The translations under genes were made by a program, and so were the position numbers. DNA of 58,453 nucleotides from an uncultured Collinsella sp. (GTDB lineage: Bacteria; Actinomycetota; Coriobacteriia; Coriobacteriales; Coriobacteriaceae), in NCBI GenBank assembly GCA_900539735.1, contig UQDE01000009.1:1-58453 (forward strand). Reading direction: 5' to 3'. Shown here piece after piece: positions 8,145-17,178 of the stretch; position 1 is the stretch's first letter; every line of letters begins with the position of its first letter. Below the pieces are notes generated by a model. That model had not been told where the DNA came from and did no database searches. It saw nothing but the letters and a program-made list of their open reading frames with translations.

Positions 8145-9179
8145 ATGTCCCATAGCGTTACCGATAGCACTGTCCTGTTGGGCCACGGCTCCGGCGGCCA
8201 GATGATGAAGCGCATTATCGATGAGGTCTTTCTGGATGCCTTTGGATCGCCCGAGCTGCTTGCGGGCAACGATGCCGGCGTCGCCGCGCTACCCGCAAGC
8301 GGGCGAATCGCCATGTCGACCGACAGCTTTGTGGTAACGCCGCAGTTCTTCCCCGGCGGCAATATCGGCCGCCTCGCCGTATGCGGAACCGTCAACGACG
8401 TCGCGACCTCGGGCGCCAATGTGCGCTACCTCTCATGCGGCTTTATCCTCGAAGAGGGCTATCCCATGGACAAGCTTCGCCAGATTGTGCAGACCATGGC
8501 CGAAACAGCACGTGAAGCAGGTGTGAAGATTATCACCGGCGACACCAAGGTAGTCGAGCGTGGCGGTGCCGACGGCGTCTACATCAATACCGCCGGCGTG
8601 GGCGAAGTGCCCGCGGGCGTAGCGCTCAGCGGTGCAAACTGCCAGCCTGGCGATGTCATCCTGGTATCGGGCACGCTAGGCGACCACGGCATCGCCATCA
8701 TGAGCCAGCGCGAGGGCTTGGCGTTTTCGAGCAACATCGAAAGCGACGCTGCGCCGCTCAATCATCTGATTGCCGACGTGCTCGCCGCCGCCCCCGACAC
8801 CCGCTGCTTCCGCGACCCCACGCGCGGCGGCCTGGCATCCACGCTCAACGAGTTTGCCCAGGCCAGCGGCGTTGCCATGGAGATTGACGAGGATGCCGTG
8901 CCCGTGCGCCCCGACGTGCAGACGGCATGTGAGATGCTCGGCTACGACGTTCTGCAGGTGGCAAACGAGGGCAAGATGGTCGCCGTCGTGCCGGCCGAGC
9001 AAGCCGATGCAGCGCTGAGCGCCATGCGCGCCGCCCGCTACGGCGAGAATGCCGCCATCATCGGTCGCGTGCTGCCGCTTGCCGAGGGCGCCCGCCCCGC
9101 CGTGCGCGTGCGCACCGGCTGGGGCTCGACCCGCATCCTCGACATGCTCGTGGGAGAGCAGCTGCCCAGGATTTGCTAG
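8145..9179 (+). CDS. hypE: Carbamoyl dehydratase HypE
   Basis: A 344-residue HypE, a PurM/AIR-synthase-like enzyme that uses ATP to dehydrate the carbamoyl group on its own C-terminal cysteine to a thiocyanate, the cyanide donor for the hydrogenase iron. The N-terminal GHGSGGQMMKRII and LAGNDAGVA motifs, the DRT-type segment FRDPTRGGLASTLNEFAQASG, and the C-terminal tail PRIC with the acceptor cysteine are all intact. GGAG lies nine bases before the ATG. It closes the hyp operon; hypA and hypB and the hydrogenase subunits are not in this window. Confidence 0.96.
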   Translation: MSHSVTDSTVLLGHGSGGQMMKRIIDEVFLDAFGSPELLAGNDAGVAALPASGRIAMSTDSFVVTPQFFPGGNIGRLAVCGTVNDVATSGANVRYLSCGFILEEGYPMDKLRQIVQTMAETAREAGVKIITGDTKVVERGGADGVYINTAGVGEVPAGVALSGANCQPGDVILVSGTLGDHGIAIMSQREGLAFSSNIESDAAPLNHLIADVLAAAPDTRCFRDPTRGGLASTLNEFAQASGVAMEIDEDAVPVRPDVQTACEMLGYDVLQVANEGKMVAVVPAEQADAALSAMRAARYGENAAIIGRVLPLAEGARPAVRVRTGWGSTRILDMLVGEQLPRIC

Positions 9180-9303
9180 GGCGGAACCGCACGGTCGGCG
9201 CGATGTGGCCTGATGTCCCTGGAGATGTTCAGATTCCAAGCACGCCCAACGCGGAAGCCCAGTATTATGAGGTGCGTTTTGAAACCCAACGACGGGAGCT
9301 TTC

Positions 9304-9972
9304 ATGGCAGCAGCTTTTTCCCATGTGATTTTTGATTTAGACGGCACCATCCTCAACACGATCGAGGACCTGGCGGCCGCCGGCAACCACACCTGCGAGA
9401 TGCACGGCTGGCCCACGTTTGCCGTGGACGAGTACCGCTACAAGGTGGGAAACGGCATGCTTAAGCTGGTCGAGCGCTTTATGCCCGCCGAATATGCGGG
9501 CGACGGCCGTATGTTTGAGCAGACGCTTGCCGAATTTAGAGCTTATTACGGCGAGCACAAGGAGGACCACACCGCCCCCTACGCCGGCACGATTGAGATG
9601 CTCGACCGCCTGCGCGCAGCGGGCGTTCAGCTTGCCGTGCTCACCAACAAGGATCATATTTCGGCAGCCCCGCTTATCGAAAAATACTTTGGCCCCGAGC
9701 GCTTTGCGCTGGTGCAGGGCCGTGTGGACGCATTTCCGCCCAAACCCGAGGCACCCGTCACGCTGCATGTGATGGAGGAGCTGGGCGCCGATCCGGCAAC
9801 CACACTCTATGTGGGCGATTCGAATGTCGATGTTCTGACCGGCCACAACGCCGGCCTTAAGAGCGCGGGCGCCAGCTGGGGCTTCCGCGGCCGCGCAGAG
9901 CTGGAGGCCGCCGGCGCCGACTACGTGGTGGACACCCAAGCAGAGCTCGCGGCGCTGGTGCTGGGCGAGTAA
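9304..9972 (+). CDS. HAD-family phosphatase (phosphoglycolate-phosphatase-like)
   Basis: A 222-residue haloacid-dehalogenase-superfamily hydrolase of the Gph/PgpB-like subgroup with a helical cap. Motif I is FDLDGTILNT (nucleophile D11, acid D13), motif II is VLTNKD, motif III is the lysine of PPKPEAP, and motif IV is YVGDSNVDV. The probable substrate is a small phosphorylated metabolite such as 2-phosphoglycolate, but the sequence does not decide this. GGGAGC precedes the start. It follows hypE by 124 bases in the same direction and is probably a separate unit. Confidence 0.88.
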   Translation: MAAAFSHVIFDLDGTILNTIEDLAAAGNHTCEMHGWPTFAVDEYRYKVGNGMLKLVERFMPAEYAGDGRMFEQTLAEFRAYYGEHKEDHTAPYAGTIEMLDRLRAAGVQLAVLTNKDHISAAPLIEKYFGPERFALVQGRVDAFPPKPEAPVTLHVMEELGADPATTLYVGDSNVDVLTGHNAGLKSAGASWGFRGRAELEAAGADYVVDTQAELAALVLGE

Positions 9973-10047
9973 CGAAGCCGCCGCCCAACGCGGCCGCGGC
10001 AATGCTGCCGAGCGAAAAGTGCGACCCGCTTTGACGCTCCAGAGCAT

Positions 10048-10102
10048 AGTCGTTGGGGACATTCTTAAACGACAGGTCAAACAAGAACGTCCCCAATGAC
10101 TA
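10048..10102. repeat. GGGGAC-type palindromic repeats, inverted pair
   Basis: AGTCGTTGGGGAC continues into ATTCTTAAACGAC and is followed by the same motif inverted (AAGAACGTCCCCAATGACTA at 10083-10102). Each unit folds by pairing AGTCGTT or AGTCATT with its complement around a GGGGACGTTCTTA loop. The family recurs at 18182-18210, 34341-34393 and 49990-50018. Confidence 0.75.
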
Positions 10103-10278
10103 CCATGGCAACGTCACAGGTAGAGGACGGACAGCGAAAATGCCCTAAGCGAGCAAGGTGACGTGAAACGAAAGGGCGCTGACCTTTTGGTCGCGCCCTT
10201 GAAGTTGAACGTCAGATTGCCGCTTAGGGGCGTTTGCAGCGTCGAGCAGTTACGGCGTTTGGCAAAACGCCGTAACTC
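10083..10278. repeat. Structured intergenic element, intact copy A
   Basis: This fills the 307-base gap between the phosphatase and the lipoprotein gene. It contains, in order, the GGGGAC motif, a GTAGAGGACGGACAG block, three nested helices (GCCCTAAGCG with CGCTTAGGGGC; TGACGT with ACGTCA; AAGGGCGC plus GACC with GGTC plus GCGCCCTT), a GCAGCGTCG block, and a terminal hairpin GTTACGGCGTTT/AAACGCCGTAAC ending beside the lipoprotein stop codon. A second copy at 18192-19925 has the same blocks but different, still complementary stems. It could be a non-coding RNA, a REP-type mobile element or a terminator cassette for the minus-strand gene. Confidence 0.7.
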
Positions 10279-10279
10279 C

Positions 10280-10837
10280 CTAGCTCATCATGGCATTCAT
10301 CATCTCGTTGGTTGCGGAATCGTCGGCAGACCACTCGCCGTCGTCATTGCAGGAATACTTGAAGGTGACCTTGGTGTCCTTGGTCTTAGCAGCCTTGGTC
10401 ACATCGACCATAACCTGACCGGCCATCTTGTACAGCTCGTCATCGGAAGGCATCGAATCGAGCGCGGCGACCTTCTCCTGGTACTGGGTGGCAAAATCCT
10501 CAACAATCTGGTTCATGGACTTGCAGGTAATGGTGACCTCGGCAGTTGCGGCACCCTTGTCCTCGTCGACCGTCACGTCGCCGATCTTGTAGTCAAAGCC
10601 CTCGAGATAGCTCTTGGCGTACTCCTTGGGATCGATGCCCAGCTGCTCGAACTCGTCGCCCGAGGCCTCTTCCAGGCCGGCAAGGAAGTCGTCGCCACCG
10701 TTCTTGACCTCGTCAAACTGCGTCGTAAGATCCTCGGTGATGAGCTCCTCAACCGAAGGACCTCCGCAGCCGGAAAGCACAACTACGCACGCGACCAGAA
10801 CAGCCATCAGGGGCGCAATCAGCAGCTTCTTCTTCAT
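10280..10837 (-). CDS. Putative lipoprotein
   Basis: A 185-residue secreted lipoprotein. The signal peptide MKKKLLIAPLMAVLVACVV ends in the lipobox LSGC at about residues 22-25, so the mature protein should be anchored to the membrane by a lipidated cysteine. The rest is acidic and helical-beta mixed, with repeated short segments (VEELITEDLTTQFDEVKNG, YKIGDVTVDEDKGAATAEVTITCK) resembling small DUF5105-like lipoproteins of Gram-positive bacteria. The function is unknown. The ATG at 10837 has GGAGGAAT just upstream. Its 5-prime untranslated region holds a GCACCGCG/CGCGGTGC hairpin at 10858-10881. Confidence 0.82.
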   Translation of the reverse strand: MKKKLLIAPLMAVLVACVVVLSGCGGPSVEELITEDLTTQFDEVKNGGDDFLAGLEEASGDEFEQLGIDPKEYAKSYLEGFDYKIGDVTVDEDKGAATAEVTITCKSMNQIVEDFATQYQEKVAALDSMPSDDELYKMAGQVMVDVTKAAKTKDTKVTFKYSCNDDGEWSADDSATNEMMNAMMS

Positions 10838-11016
10838 GACATTCCTCCCAACAAGCGGCACCGCGCCTCCCGACGCGGTGCACGTCGTAACAATAAGGCC
10901 ATACTAGCATCTAACGAACACCCCCGGCAAAGCAAAGGCGCAGTCGGCTCGATTTGACGTCCGAACGGTTTACCGGTCCGCCCAACGCGCAATAAAACGT
11001 TCCGCCGCATTGTAAT

Positions 11017-11048
11017 AAAAAAGGGTGGTCGAACGATTCGACCACCCC
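11017..11048 (-). terminator. Rho-independent terminator of the EIIA gene
   Basis: On the minus strand, GGGTGGTCGAA pairs with TTCGACCACCC around a three-base loop and is followed by six T. It lies 25 bases after the EIIA stop codon. Confidence 0.92.
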
Positions 11049-11072
11049 AAAACACCCTTATGTTGCCGCGGC

Positions 11073-11609
11073 TTACTTGCGGACGACCTTAACGATGGCG
11101 TCACCAGCAGCAACGGCAGACTCAGCCTCGACGGCGAGCTCGACGTCGGCGAACTCGGCGGTGTTGGACACAGCCACGACGACGCAGTCCTTATAGCCGG
11201 CAGCGGCGATCTTGGCGCGGTCGATCTTGAGCATGGGCTGGCCAGCCTTAACGACATCGTCAGCCTTGACGAAGCCCTCGAAGCCGTCGCCGTTCATGTT
11301 GACGGTATCGACGCCAACGTGCACCAAAACCTCGATGCCGCTATCGGACTGCAGACCCACGGCGTGACCCATGGTGACGGTCACCTTGCCGTCGCAGGGA
11401 GCGTAGACCAGATCGTCCTCGGGCCACACGGCGCAGCCCTTGCCCAGCACCTCGCCGCTAAAGACGGGATCGGGCACGTCGGCCATCTTGATGACCTTGC
11501 CCTTGACGGGCGAGCACAGCACGTCGGCGCCGGCAGAAGTAGAGATGGAGGCAGGAGCAGCGGCAGCCGCGGGCTCAGCCTTCTTCTTGAACATATCAAA
11601 CAGACCCAT
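11073..11609 (-). CDS. PTS glucose-type EIIA protein (Crr-like)
   Basis: A 178-residue single-domain EIIA of the glucose/beta-glucoside class. It accepts phosphate from HPr and passes it to an EIIB domain. The phospho-histidine is H97 in VLVHVGVDTV, the family signature, preceded by the VYAPCDGKVTVTMGHAVG block. An N-terminal tail (MGLFDMFKKKAEPAAAAAP) resembles the membrane-associating tail of E. coli EIIAGlc. The ATG at 11609 has GAGGAG upstream, and a good promoter lies at 11659-11687. It follows the 6-phospho-beta-glucosidase gene in the same direction. It may serve the EIIA-less BglP encoded at 39054-40502, since no other EIIA is in the window. Confidence 0.93.
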   Translation of the reverse strand: MGLFDMFKKKAEPAAAAAPASISTSAGADVLCSPVKGKVIKMADVPDPVFSGEVLGKGCAVWPEDDLVYAPCDGKVTVTMGHAVGLQSDSGIEVLVHVGVDTVNMNGDGFEGFVKADDVVKAGQPMLKIDRAKIAAAGYKDCVVVAVSNTAEFADVELAVEAESAVAAGDAIVKVVRK

Positions 11610-11658
11610 ACGTTTTCTCCTCTTGATTAAGCGCAACGTTATGCGCATGCCTATGGTG

Positions 11659-11687
11659 ATTATAGTGCCAAATGGCCAAATTGCTAA
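11659..11687 (-). promoter_or_regulatory. Sigma-70-type promoter for the EIIA gene
   Basis: On the minus strand TTAGCA (-35) and TATAAT (-10) are separated by 17 bases, about 50 bases before the EIIA start. The EIIA gene can therefore be expressed independently of the glucosidase gene upstream. Confidence 0.65.
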
Positions 11688-11760
11688 GGTAAGAGCTCGA
11701 ATCGAGAGCCCTTCCAGGCCCTTCCCAAAACCTTTTCCCCAGTGGCACTCATATTGTCGA

Positions 11761-13209
11761 TTAATCCAAGCCCTCGGTACCGTTGGACTTGATGATCTTC
11801 TGGTATGCGAAGAAGCTGTCCTTGCGGCGACGCTCGTAGGTACCGGTGCCGTCGTCGTACTTATCGACGTGGATGAAGCCGTAGCGCTTGCGCATCTCGC
11901 CAGTGCCGGCGGAAACCAGGTCGATGGGACCCCACCAGGTGTAGGCAATCAGGTCAACGCCATCGGCAATGGCCTCGCCCATGGCCTTGATGTGGCTCTG
12001 CAAGTAGGCGATGCGATACGGGTCATGGATGGAGCCGTCCTCCTCGACCTCGTCGTAGGCACCCATGCCGTTCTCGACCACCATCAGCGGAATCTCGTAG
12101 CGGGCGTAAATCTCGTTGAGGGCGATGCGCAGACCCAGCGGATCGATCTGCCAGCCCCAGTCGGTGGACTCCAGATAGGGGTTCTTGCCGCCAAAGGTCA
12201 TGTTGCCCTCGGTCATCTCGTGGTCCTTGTGGGTGCCCACGGTGCCGGACATGTAGTAGCTAAAGGTGTAGAAATCAACCTTGCCGTCGGCGATATCCTG
12301 CAGGTCGCCGTCCTCCATCACGAGCTCAACGTCGTTCTCGGCCCAGAAGCGCTTGGCATAGAACGGGTACTTACCGCGCACCTGCACGTCGGAGCAGTAC
12401 CAGTTCATGGTGTTCATCTCCTGCTGCGTGGCGAACACGTCGGCCGGATCGCACGTGGCGGCATAGGAGAGGATGAAGCAGTCCATGTTGCCCATCTTAA
12501 ACTGCGGGTAATGCTCGTGGGCATAACGCACGACGCGGCCGCTGGCGACAAACTGGTGATGCAGCGCCTGCATACGAGCCTGCGGCGTGGTGTGGACCGC
12601 CGACGCCGGACCCTCAAAGCCCTGAATCATGCTGGTCTCAAAGAGGTTCCCCATGTCCTGAGTACCGCAGTTGATCTCGTTGAAGGTGAGCCAGAACTTG
12701 ACCTTGTCTTGATAGCGGTCGAAGACGGTCTGGCAGTACTTCTCAAAGAAGCCGATGAGCTCGCGACTCGCCCAGCCGTTGTATTTCTCGACCAGGTGAT
12801 AGGGCATCTCGTAGTGCGAGAGGGTCACGAGCGGCTCGATATTGTGGGCACGCAGGCAGTCGAAAACGCGGTCGTAGAAGGCGAGGCCGGCCTCATTGGG
12901 CTCAGCGTCGTCGCCGTTGGGGAAGATACGGCTCCAGGAGATGGACATGCGGAACATATTGAAGCCCATCTCGGCGAACAGCGCGATGTCTTCCTCGTAG
13001 TGATGGTAGAAATCGATACCGTCATGATTGGGGTAGAAGCGGTTGGGGTCGATGTCGATCGTAATCTGACGCGGCTCCTTGTAGCTGCCTCCCAAGAAGT
13101 GGTCGTCGACGGAAGGACCGCGGCCGTCCACGTTCCAAGCGCCCTCAAACTGGTTGGCGGCGGTGGCGCCACCCCAATAGAAACCCTTGGGGAACTTGAT
13201 GTTTGCCAT
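11761..13209 (-). CDS. bglA: 6-phospho-beta-glucosidase (GH1), copy 1
   Basis: A 482-residue glycoside hydrolase family 1 enzyme that cleaves PTS-imported phosphorylated beta-glucosides in the cytoplasm. The acid/base is E178 in LTFNEIN and the nucleophile E379 in MVVENGMGA. The C-terminal RRRKDSFFAYQKII segment matches the phosphate-binding loop of 6-phospho enzymes. The start at 13209 is chosen because AAGGAG lies six bases upstream; a second ATG at 13215 directly abuts it. The gene lies between an AraC regulator upstream and an EIIA gene downstream, all on the minus strand, suggesting an inducible beta-glucoside unit. It is a paralogue of the gene at 37489-38907. Confidence 0.95.
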   Translation of the reverse strand: MANIKFPKGFYWGGATAANQFEGAWNVDGRGPSVDDHFLGGSYKEPRQITIDIDPNRFYPNHDGIDFYHHYEEDIALFAEMGFNMFRMSISWSRIFPNGDDAEPNEAGLAFYDRVFDCLRAHNIEPLVTLSHYEMPYHLVEKYNGWASRELIGFFEKYCQTVFDRYQDKVKFWLTFNEINCGTQDMGNLFETSMIQGFEGPASAVHTTPQARMQALHHQFVASGRVVRYAHEHYPQFKMGNMDCFILSYAATCDPADVFATQQEMNTMNWYCSDVQVRGKYPFYAKRFWAENDVELVMEDGDLQDIADGKVDFYTFSYYMSGTVGTHKDHEMTEGNMTFGGKNPYLESTDWGWQIDPLGLRIALNEIYARYEIPLMVVENGMGAYDEVEEDGSIHDPYRIAYLQSHIKAMGEAIADGVDLIAYTWWGPIDLVSAGTGEMRKRYGFIHVDKYDDGTGTYERRRKDSFFAYQKIIKSNGTEGLD

Positions 13210-13274
13210 GAGCATCTCCTTTGCATCGCGGGTCGATAATCCGAGTATCGCCCACGCGCGGGACGGGCAGAAGC

Positions 13275-13375
13275 GGGCGCGCCAAACCCGACACTTCTTT
13301 TCGCGCCCACGGACCGCCTCCGCCCCGACCCTGACACTTCCTGATACCGACCAAAAAGGGACAGGTTTATTTTGG
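13275..13375. repeat. Composite palindromic repeat upstream of bglA copy 1
   Basis: A GGGCGCG/CGCGCCC hairpin with CGACACTTCTTTT in its loop is followed by CTGACACTTCCTGATACC and then by a GGGACAGG palindrome (13351-13375, CCAAAAAGGGACAGG and the complementary arm TTTTGG). The same succession occurs at 34570-34678 beside a GH1 relic. The palindrome overlaps the region just after the AraC stop codon. Confidence 0.65.
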
Positions 13376-13381
13376 GAGGTT

Positions 13382-14389
13382 TTATCTGGGCAAATGCCGG
13401 CGGTAGGCGGCCGGCGTGCAGCCATAGCGCTCGGCAAATTTTTTGTAGAAGAAGCTCATATTGGCATAGCCCACCTCGCGCGCTGCGGCCTCCGCAGTAG
13501 CACCGGTATCGAGTAGCGCCGCAGCGCGTGTCAGGCGGCTCTCCTGCACGAGTTGCATAAACGCGCGTCCCGTCTGCCGCTTGAGCAGCGCGCTTGCGTA
13601 GTTGGGGCTCAGATGCAGGTGGTGGGCCAAGTCGTCGAGTGTGCAATCGCAAGCATGCCGCTCGATGTAGCTCATCGCCACCGCAACCTGCGCCGAGGGA
13701 AGCGCGGGAACGCCCGTTTGCAGCAGCGCGGCCTCGTAGCTTTGCATGAGCTCGACCAGCAGCAGCTCAAACAGCCTCGACACGATCTGGGGGCTCGCTG
13801 CCGTCGGCTCCAAGAGCTCGCACAACATCTCCTGCATATAGCGGCGCGCCCGACGGCTGGAGCCCGTGCGGAAATGCACATGCCCGCGATGATCGGTCTC
13901 GTCGTTAAGCGCGTTGAGCAGGAACTGCGAGACGGCACTTGTGGACGAAAGGCTTTGCTCCAGGCTGCGGCGCAGCATCGACCGCGAAATGACAATGCTC
14001 AACATCAGGTCGTGCTCGCCGAGCTCACCTACGGCATGTGGACAGGCGGCATCGAGCAGAAGCACCTCGTTTTGGACGAGCGTGAGTTGCGTACCATTGA
14101 CAATCTGTGGCGCGCGCCCTCGATAGACATAGCTGATTTCGACGTAATCGTGCACATGCTCTGGCACGGGGTTAAAGCGCGAGTTGCGCACAATCGACAG
14201 GCCCTCGGGCATACCTTCTTGGTGCAGGGCGTACGTCGCGTTACCGATTTTATGGACATGCCTGCCATCGATATCTGCCTGTTGACCCTGTCTAAACGCA
14301 TCGTTCCAGTCATAGCGGGCGCCCGCGCAGTAAGCGCGCTCGCTATCGGTCAGCTCGAGCAAAAGATTGTCCAAACGTGCGATATCCAT
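13382..14389 (-). CDS. AraC-family transcriptional regulator
   Basis: A 335-residue regulator. The N-terminal part (residues about 60-140) has a cupin-like ligand-binding fold with PEHVHDYVEISYVYRG. The C-terminal 100 residues carry the two helix-turn-helix motifs of the AraC/XylS family (CTLDDLAHHLHLSPNYASALLKRQTG and AAAREVGYANMSFFYKKFAERYGCTPAAYRR). The family usually activates sugar-use genes in response to a carbohydrate. It lies upstream of the glucosidase on the same strand and divergently from a large glycoside hydrolase, so either or both may be targets. The ribosome site is weak (GGTGA). Its last codons and stop lie in a repeat shared with 14541-14593. Confidence 0.92.
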   Translation of the reverse strand: MDIARLDNLLLELTDSERAYCAGARYDWNDAFRQGQQADIDGRHVHKIGNATYALHQEGMPEGLSIVRNSRFNPVPEHVHDYVEISYVYRGRAPQIVNGTQLTLVQNEVLLLDAACPHAVGELGEHDLMLSIVISRSMLRRSLEQSLSSTSAVSQFLLNALNDETDHRGHVHFRTGSSRRARRYMQEMLCELLEPTAASPQIVSRLFELLLVELMQSYEAALLQTGVPALPSAQVAVAMSYIERHACDCTLDDLAHHLHLSPNYASALLKRQTGRAFMQLVQESRLTRAAALLDTGATAEAAAREVGYANMSFFYKKFAERYGCTPAAYRRHLPR

Positions 14390-14540
14390 AGCGTCACCAT
14401 CGTTGATTTAGTCATATTTTGCCGCGATTTTGATATTAGCAGGGCAGCACGGGCGACGTACCCTGAACTCGCAAGGGTTTAGAAAGTTGGTTCTGGCATG
14501 TGGCACGCGTCCCAGCGCTTCGCCAAGCAACTGTGGGGTG

Positions 14541-14593
14541 ACGTTTGCCCAGATAAAACCGACCAAAATAAACCTGTCCCTTTTTGGCAGGTT
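14541..14593. repeat. GGGACAGG-family palindrome before the glycoside hydrolase gene
   Basis: TTTGCCCAGATAAAACC is followed by CCAAAATAAACC, TGTCCC and TTTTTGG. The same 17-base prefix and palindrome occur on the opposite strand across the end of the AraC gene (13351-13395). The repeat ends directly at the ribosome site (GGAGGAG) of the hydrolase gene. A third copy without the prefix lies at 17163-17203. Confidence 0.75.
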
Positions 14594-14607
14594 TTGGAGG
14601 AGTGGAT

Positions 14608-17178
14608 ATGGCGGCATACGACAACCATGTGCTTCCGTTCTTGTGGCTCAAGGGCGAAGAACGCGAGACGATTACCGAATACTTAGAGCAGATTGCCGGG
14701 GCGGACATCCGTGAAGTCTGCCTTGAGTCGCGCACGCATCCCGTGTTTTGCCGCGACGGCTGGTGGTCCGACCTGCGTTTTATCATTGGCGAGTGCAAGC
14801 GCCTGGGCCTAAAGATCTGGCTGCTCGATGATGCCCACTTTCCCACGGGCTACGCCAACGGCGCGCTTGCAGGCGAGGATGTAGACCCCTCGCTCAAGAA
14901 GACCGTGCTTAAGCATCACAGGGTAACGGTCGTTGGACCCCAGCCGTCCACGACCATCAAGCTCGGCAACCCCATGGATCCCACGGAGCACTTTGTGGAC
15001 GCGGCGGGTTTTGACGCTGTCGGCGTGCCGCTCGACCTTGAGCTCGCCGTTGAGCAAACCGAGGACGGCACTCCCGCTTGCCTGCGCTTTGACGCCCCCG
15101 CCGGCGTCACCACCCTCGAGCTCTACGTCACCAGCCAAAAGACCGGCTTTCGCGATGAATACATCAACATGGTCGACGCCGATTCGTGCCGCATGCTCAT
15201 CAACGCCGTCTACGAACCCACATTCACGCATCTGGGCGACGAGTTCGGCAAGACCATCCTGGGGTTCTTTACCGATGAACCGGGCTTTATGAATGAAAAG
15301 GGTGCGACCCTCGAAGACGCTTCTACCAGCAGCTTTATCGGACGCGGCGACATGGCGCTGCCATGGTCGGACGAACTTGCGCGACGCCTGCACGAGGCAC
15401 TGGGCACGAATTGGCTGAGTGAGCTCCGCGAGCTTTGGACGCGCGACCCCGCCGGCGCTCGGGTCCGCCACACCTACATGGACATCGCCACGCAACTCTA
15501 CCGTGCGTGCTTTGACGAGCAGATTGGTGACTGGTGCCGCGAGCGCGGCGTTATGCATATTGGCCATGTAATCGAGGACAAGAGCTGCCACACACGCTTG
15601 GGCCAGGGCGCTGGGCACTATTTCCGTGCTGTCGCCGGTCAGGACATGGCGGGCATCGATGTGGTCATTAACCAGCTCGCTCCCGGCATCGACCACGGCC
15701 CTTACAGCTACTTCCATGGCGCATGGAACACAGAGTTCTTTACCCACGCGCTTGCCAAACTGGGCTCTTCGGCCGCGCGCCTCGACCCCAAAAAGCAAGG
15801 GCGCTGCATGGCCGAGGTCTTTGGCGCCTTCGGCTGGCACGAGGGTTTGCGCGAGATGAAGTGGATTGCCGACCACATGCTCGTCCGCGGCGTCAATTGG
15901 TTTACACCGCACGCGTTTAGCATGGCGCCTTTTCCCGATTGGGACTGCCCGCCGCACTTTTACGCGCACGGCAACAACCCGCAATGGCCGCACTTTGGCC
16001 AGCTCATGAGCTATATGAACCGGACGGCAACGCTGCTTTCGGGAGGCTGTGCCACGCGCCCCGTCGCCATCCTGTACCATGCCGATGCCGAATGGGCTGG
16101 TAGCGCCATGCCTATCGAGCGCGTGGCGGCAGAGCTCACGCGCGCGCAAATCGACTTTGATTTTGTGCCCGCCGAGGCTTTTGAGGACAAGGGTCGCTAC
16201 AAGGTTTCATTTGCCGACGGATTGCTTGGCGTTAACAACTGCCGCTACCAGGCATTTGTTATGCCCGGTGCTACGTTTATTGGCGCGGAAACGGCAAAGG
16301 CAGCGAGATACATGGCGGATGCAGGCGTTATGGTGCTTGCCGTCGACGAGGTGCCCAGCGCATTCTACGATTCCGATGGCGCAGTCGCGCTGGGAGGGCT
16401 CGTCGCAACGCCGCTCGCCGATGTCGCCCCCGCGCTTGCAGGCGCGGGGCTGCAGACCGTTGTGCCTGACACACCGCAGCCCTGGCTACGCGCACTTCGC
16501 TACGAGCGGGCGGGCGAGACCTACGTTATGCTCGTCAACGAGCACCCGCGCGAGCGCATAGACTGCACGGTTGCACTTGCGACAGGCGAGCGCCTTTGCG
16601 GCACGCGGCTCGACCTGCTAAACGGTGTCGAGCCCGTTACGTTTGACGGTGCGTTGGAGCTCGCACCCTTCGAAAGTTGCTTCGTTGCTTTGGAAGCGAG
16701 CAGCGAGGATGCGCCCGGAGACGGCGAAGTCGACGCCGATGCATCGCTCGGCCTGCGCGTCGAAGGCCCATGGACCGTTGCCCTCTCCCCTGCCGGCAGC
16801 AATGGCGCCTTTGGTGAACCACAAAAGCTCAAGCACCTATGCGACCTTACAGCCGATCTGTTCACTGGCACCTGCGGTACCTACCGATATCATGCGTCGT
16901 TTGAGCTGGCCAACGATTGCGCCGACGCTACGATCGACCTGGGAGACGTCTACGAAACCGCAACGCTCACGCTCGATGGACGCTCACTCGGCACACGCAT
17001 CTGCCCGCCCTACCGTTTTGCCGCCGGCGCACTTTCCGCCGGTGCGCATGAGCTCACGATCGACGTCATCAACACGCTCGACCATGCGATCCCCGACATC
17101 TTCGGCCTCACCGAGCCCGTCGCCCCCAGCGGCATCCTCGGCCCCGTTACCCTTTGCGGGCAAAACCTGCCAAAATAA
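14608..17178 (+). CDS. Large glycoside hydrolase (GH106/rhamnosidase-like architecture)
   Basis: An 856-residue protein without a signal peptide, so probably cytoplasmic. It begins with FLWLKGEERETITEYLEQI and VCLESRTHPVFCRDGWW, followed by WLLDDAHFPTGYANG, the hallmarks of an (alpha/beta)8-barrel group often annotated as alpha-L-rhamnosidase-like GH106. The middle contains a flavodoxin-like segment (RPVAILYHADAEWAG and AFVMPGATFIG, about 490-580). The last 130 residues form a jelly-roll sugar-binding domain (TLTLDGRSLGTRICPPYRF). Its substrate cannot be deduced. The start at 14608 has GGAGGAG upstream; a TTG at 14584 lies in the repeat. Its stop codon TAA is supplied by the palindromic repeat at 17170. 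It is flanked by AraC and RpiR regulators, one of which probably controls it. Confidence 0.8.
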   Translation: MAAYDNHVLPFLWLKGEERETITEYLEQIAGADIREVCLESRTHPVFCRDGWWSDLRFIIGECKRLGLKIWLLDDAHFPTGYANGALAGEDVDPSLKKTVLKHHRVTVVGPQPSTTIKLGNPMDPTEHFVDAAGFDAVGVPLDLELAVEQTEDGTPACLRFDAPAGVTTLELYVTSQKTGFRDEYINMVDADSCRMLINAVYEPTFTHLGDEFGKTILGFFTDEPGFMNEKGATLEDASTSSFIGRGDMALPWSDELARRLHEALGTNWLSELRELWTRDPAGARVRHTYMDIATQLYRACFDEQIGDWCRERGVMHIGHVIEDKSCHTRLGQGAGHYFRAVAGQDMAGIDVVINQLAPGIDHGPYSYFHGAWNTEFFTHALAKLGSSAARLDPKKQGRCMAEVFGAFGWHEGLREMKWIADHMLVRGVNWFTPHAFSMAPFPDWDCPPHFYAHGNNPQWPHFGQLMSYMNRTATLLSGGCATRPVAILYHADAEWAGSAMPIERVAAELTRAQIDFDFVPAEAFEDKGRYKVSFADGLLGVNNCRYQAFVMPGATFIGAETAKAARYMADAGVMVLAVDEVPSAFYDSDGAVALGGLVATPLADVAPALAGAGLQTVVPDTPQPWLRALRYERAGETYVMLVNEHPRERIDCTVALATGERLCGTRLDLLNGVEPVTFDGALELAPFESCFVALEASSEDAPGDGEVDADASLGLRVEGPWTVALSPAGSNGAFGEPQKLKHLCDLTADLFTGTCGTYRYHASFELANDCADATIDLGDVYETATLTLDGRSLGTRICPPYRFAAGALSAGAHELTIDVINTLDHAIPDIFGLTEPVAPSGILGPVTLCGQNLPK

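Noticed and set aside
11440..13239. Very long open frame on the plus strand opposite the glucosidase gene
   Set aside because: It is a mirror of the high-GC codon pattern of the minus-strand bglA gene; it has no ribosome site and reads as low-information hydrophobic sequence.
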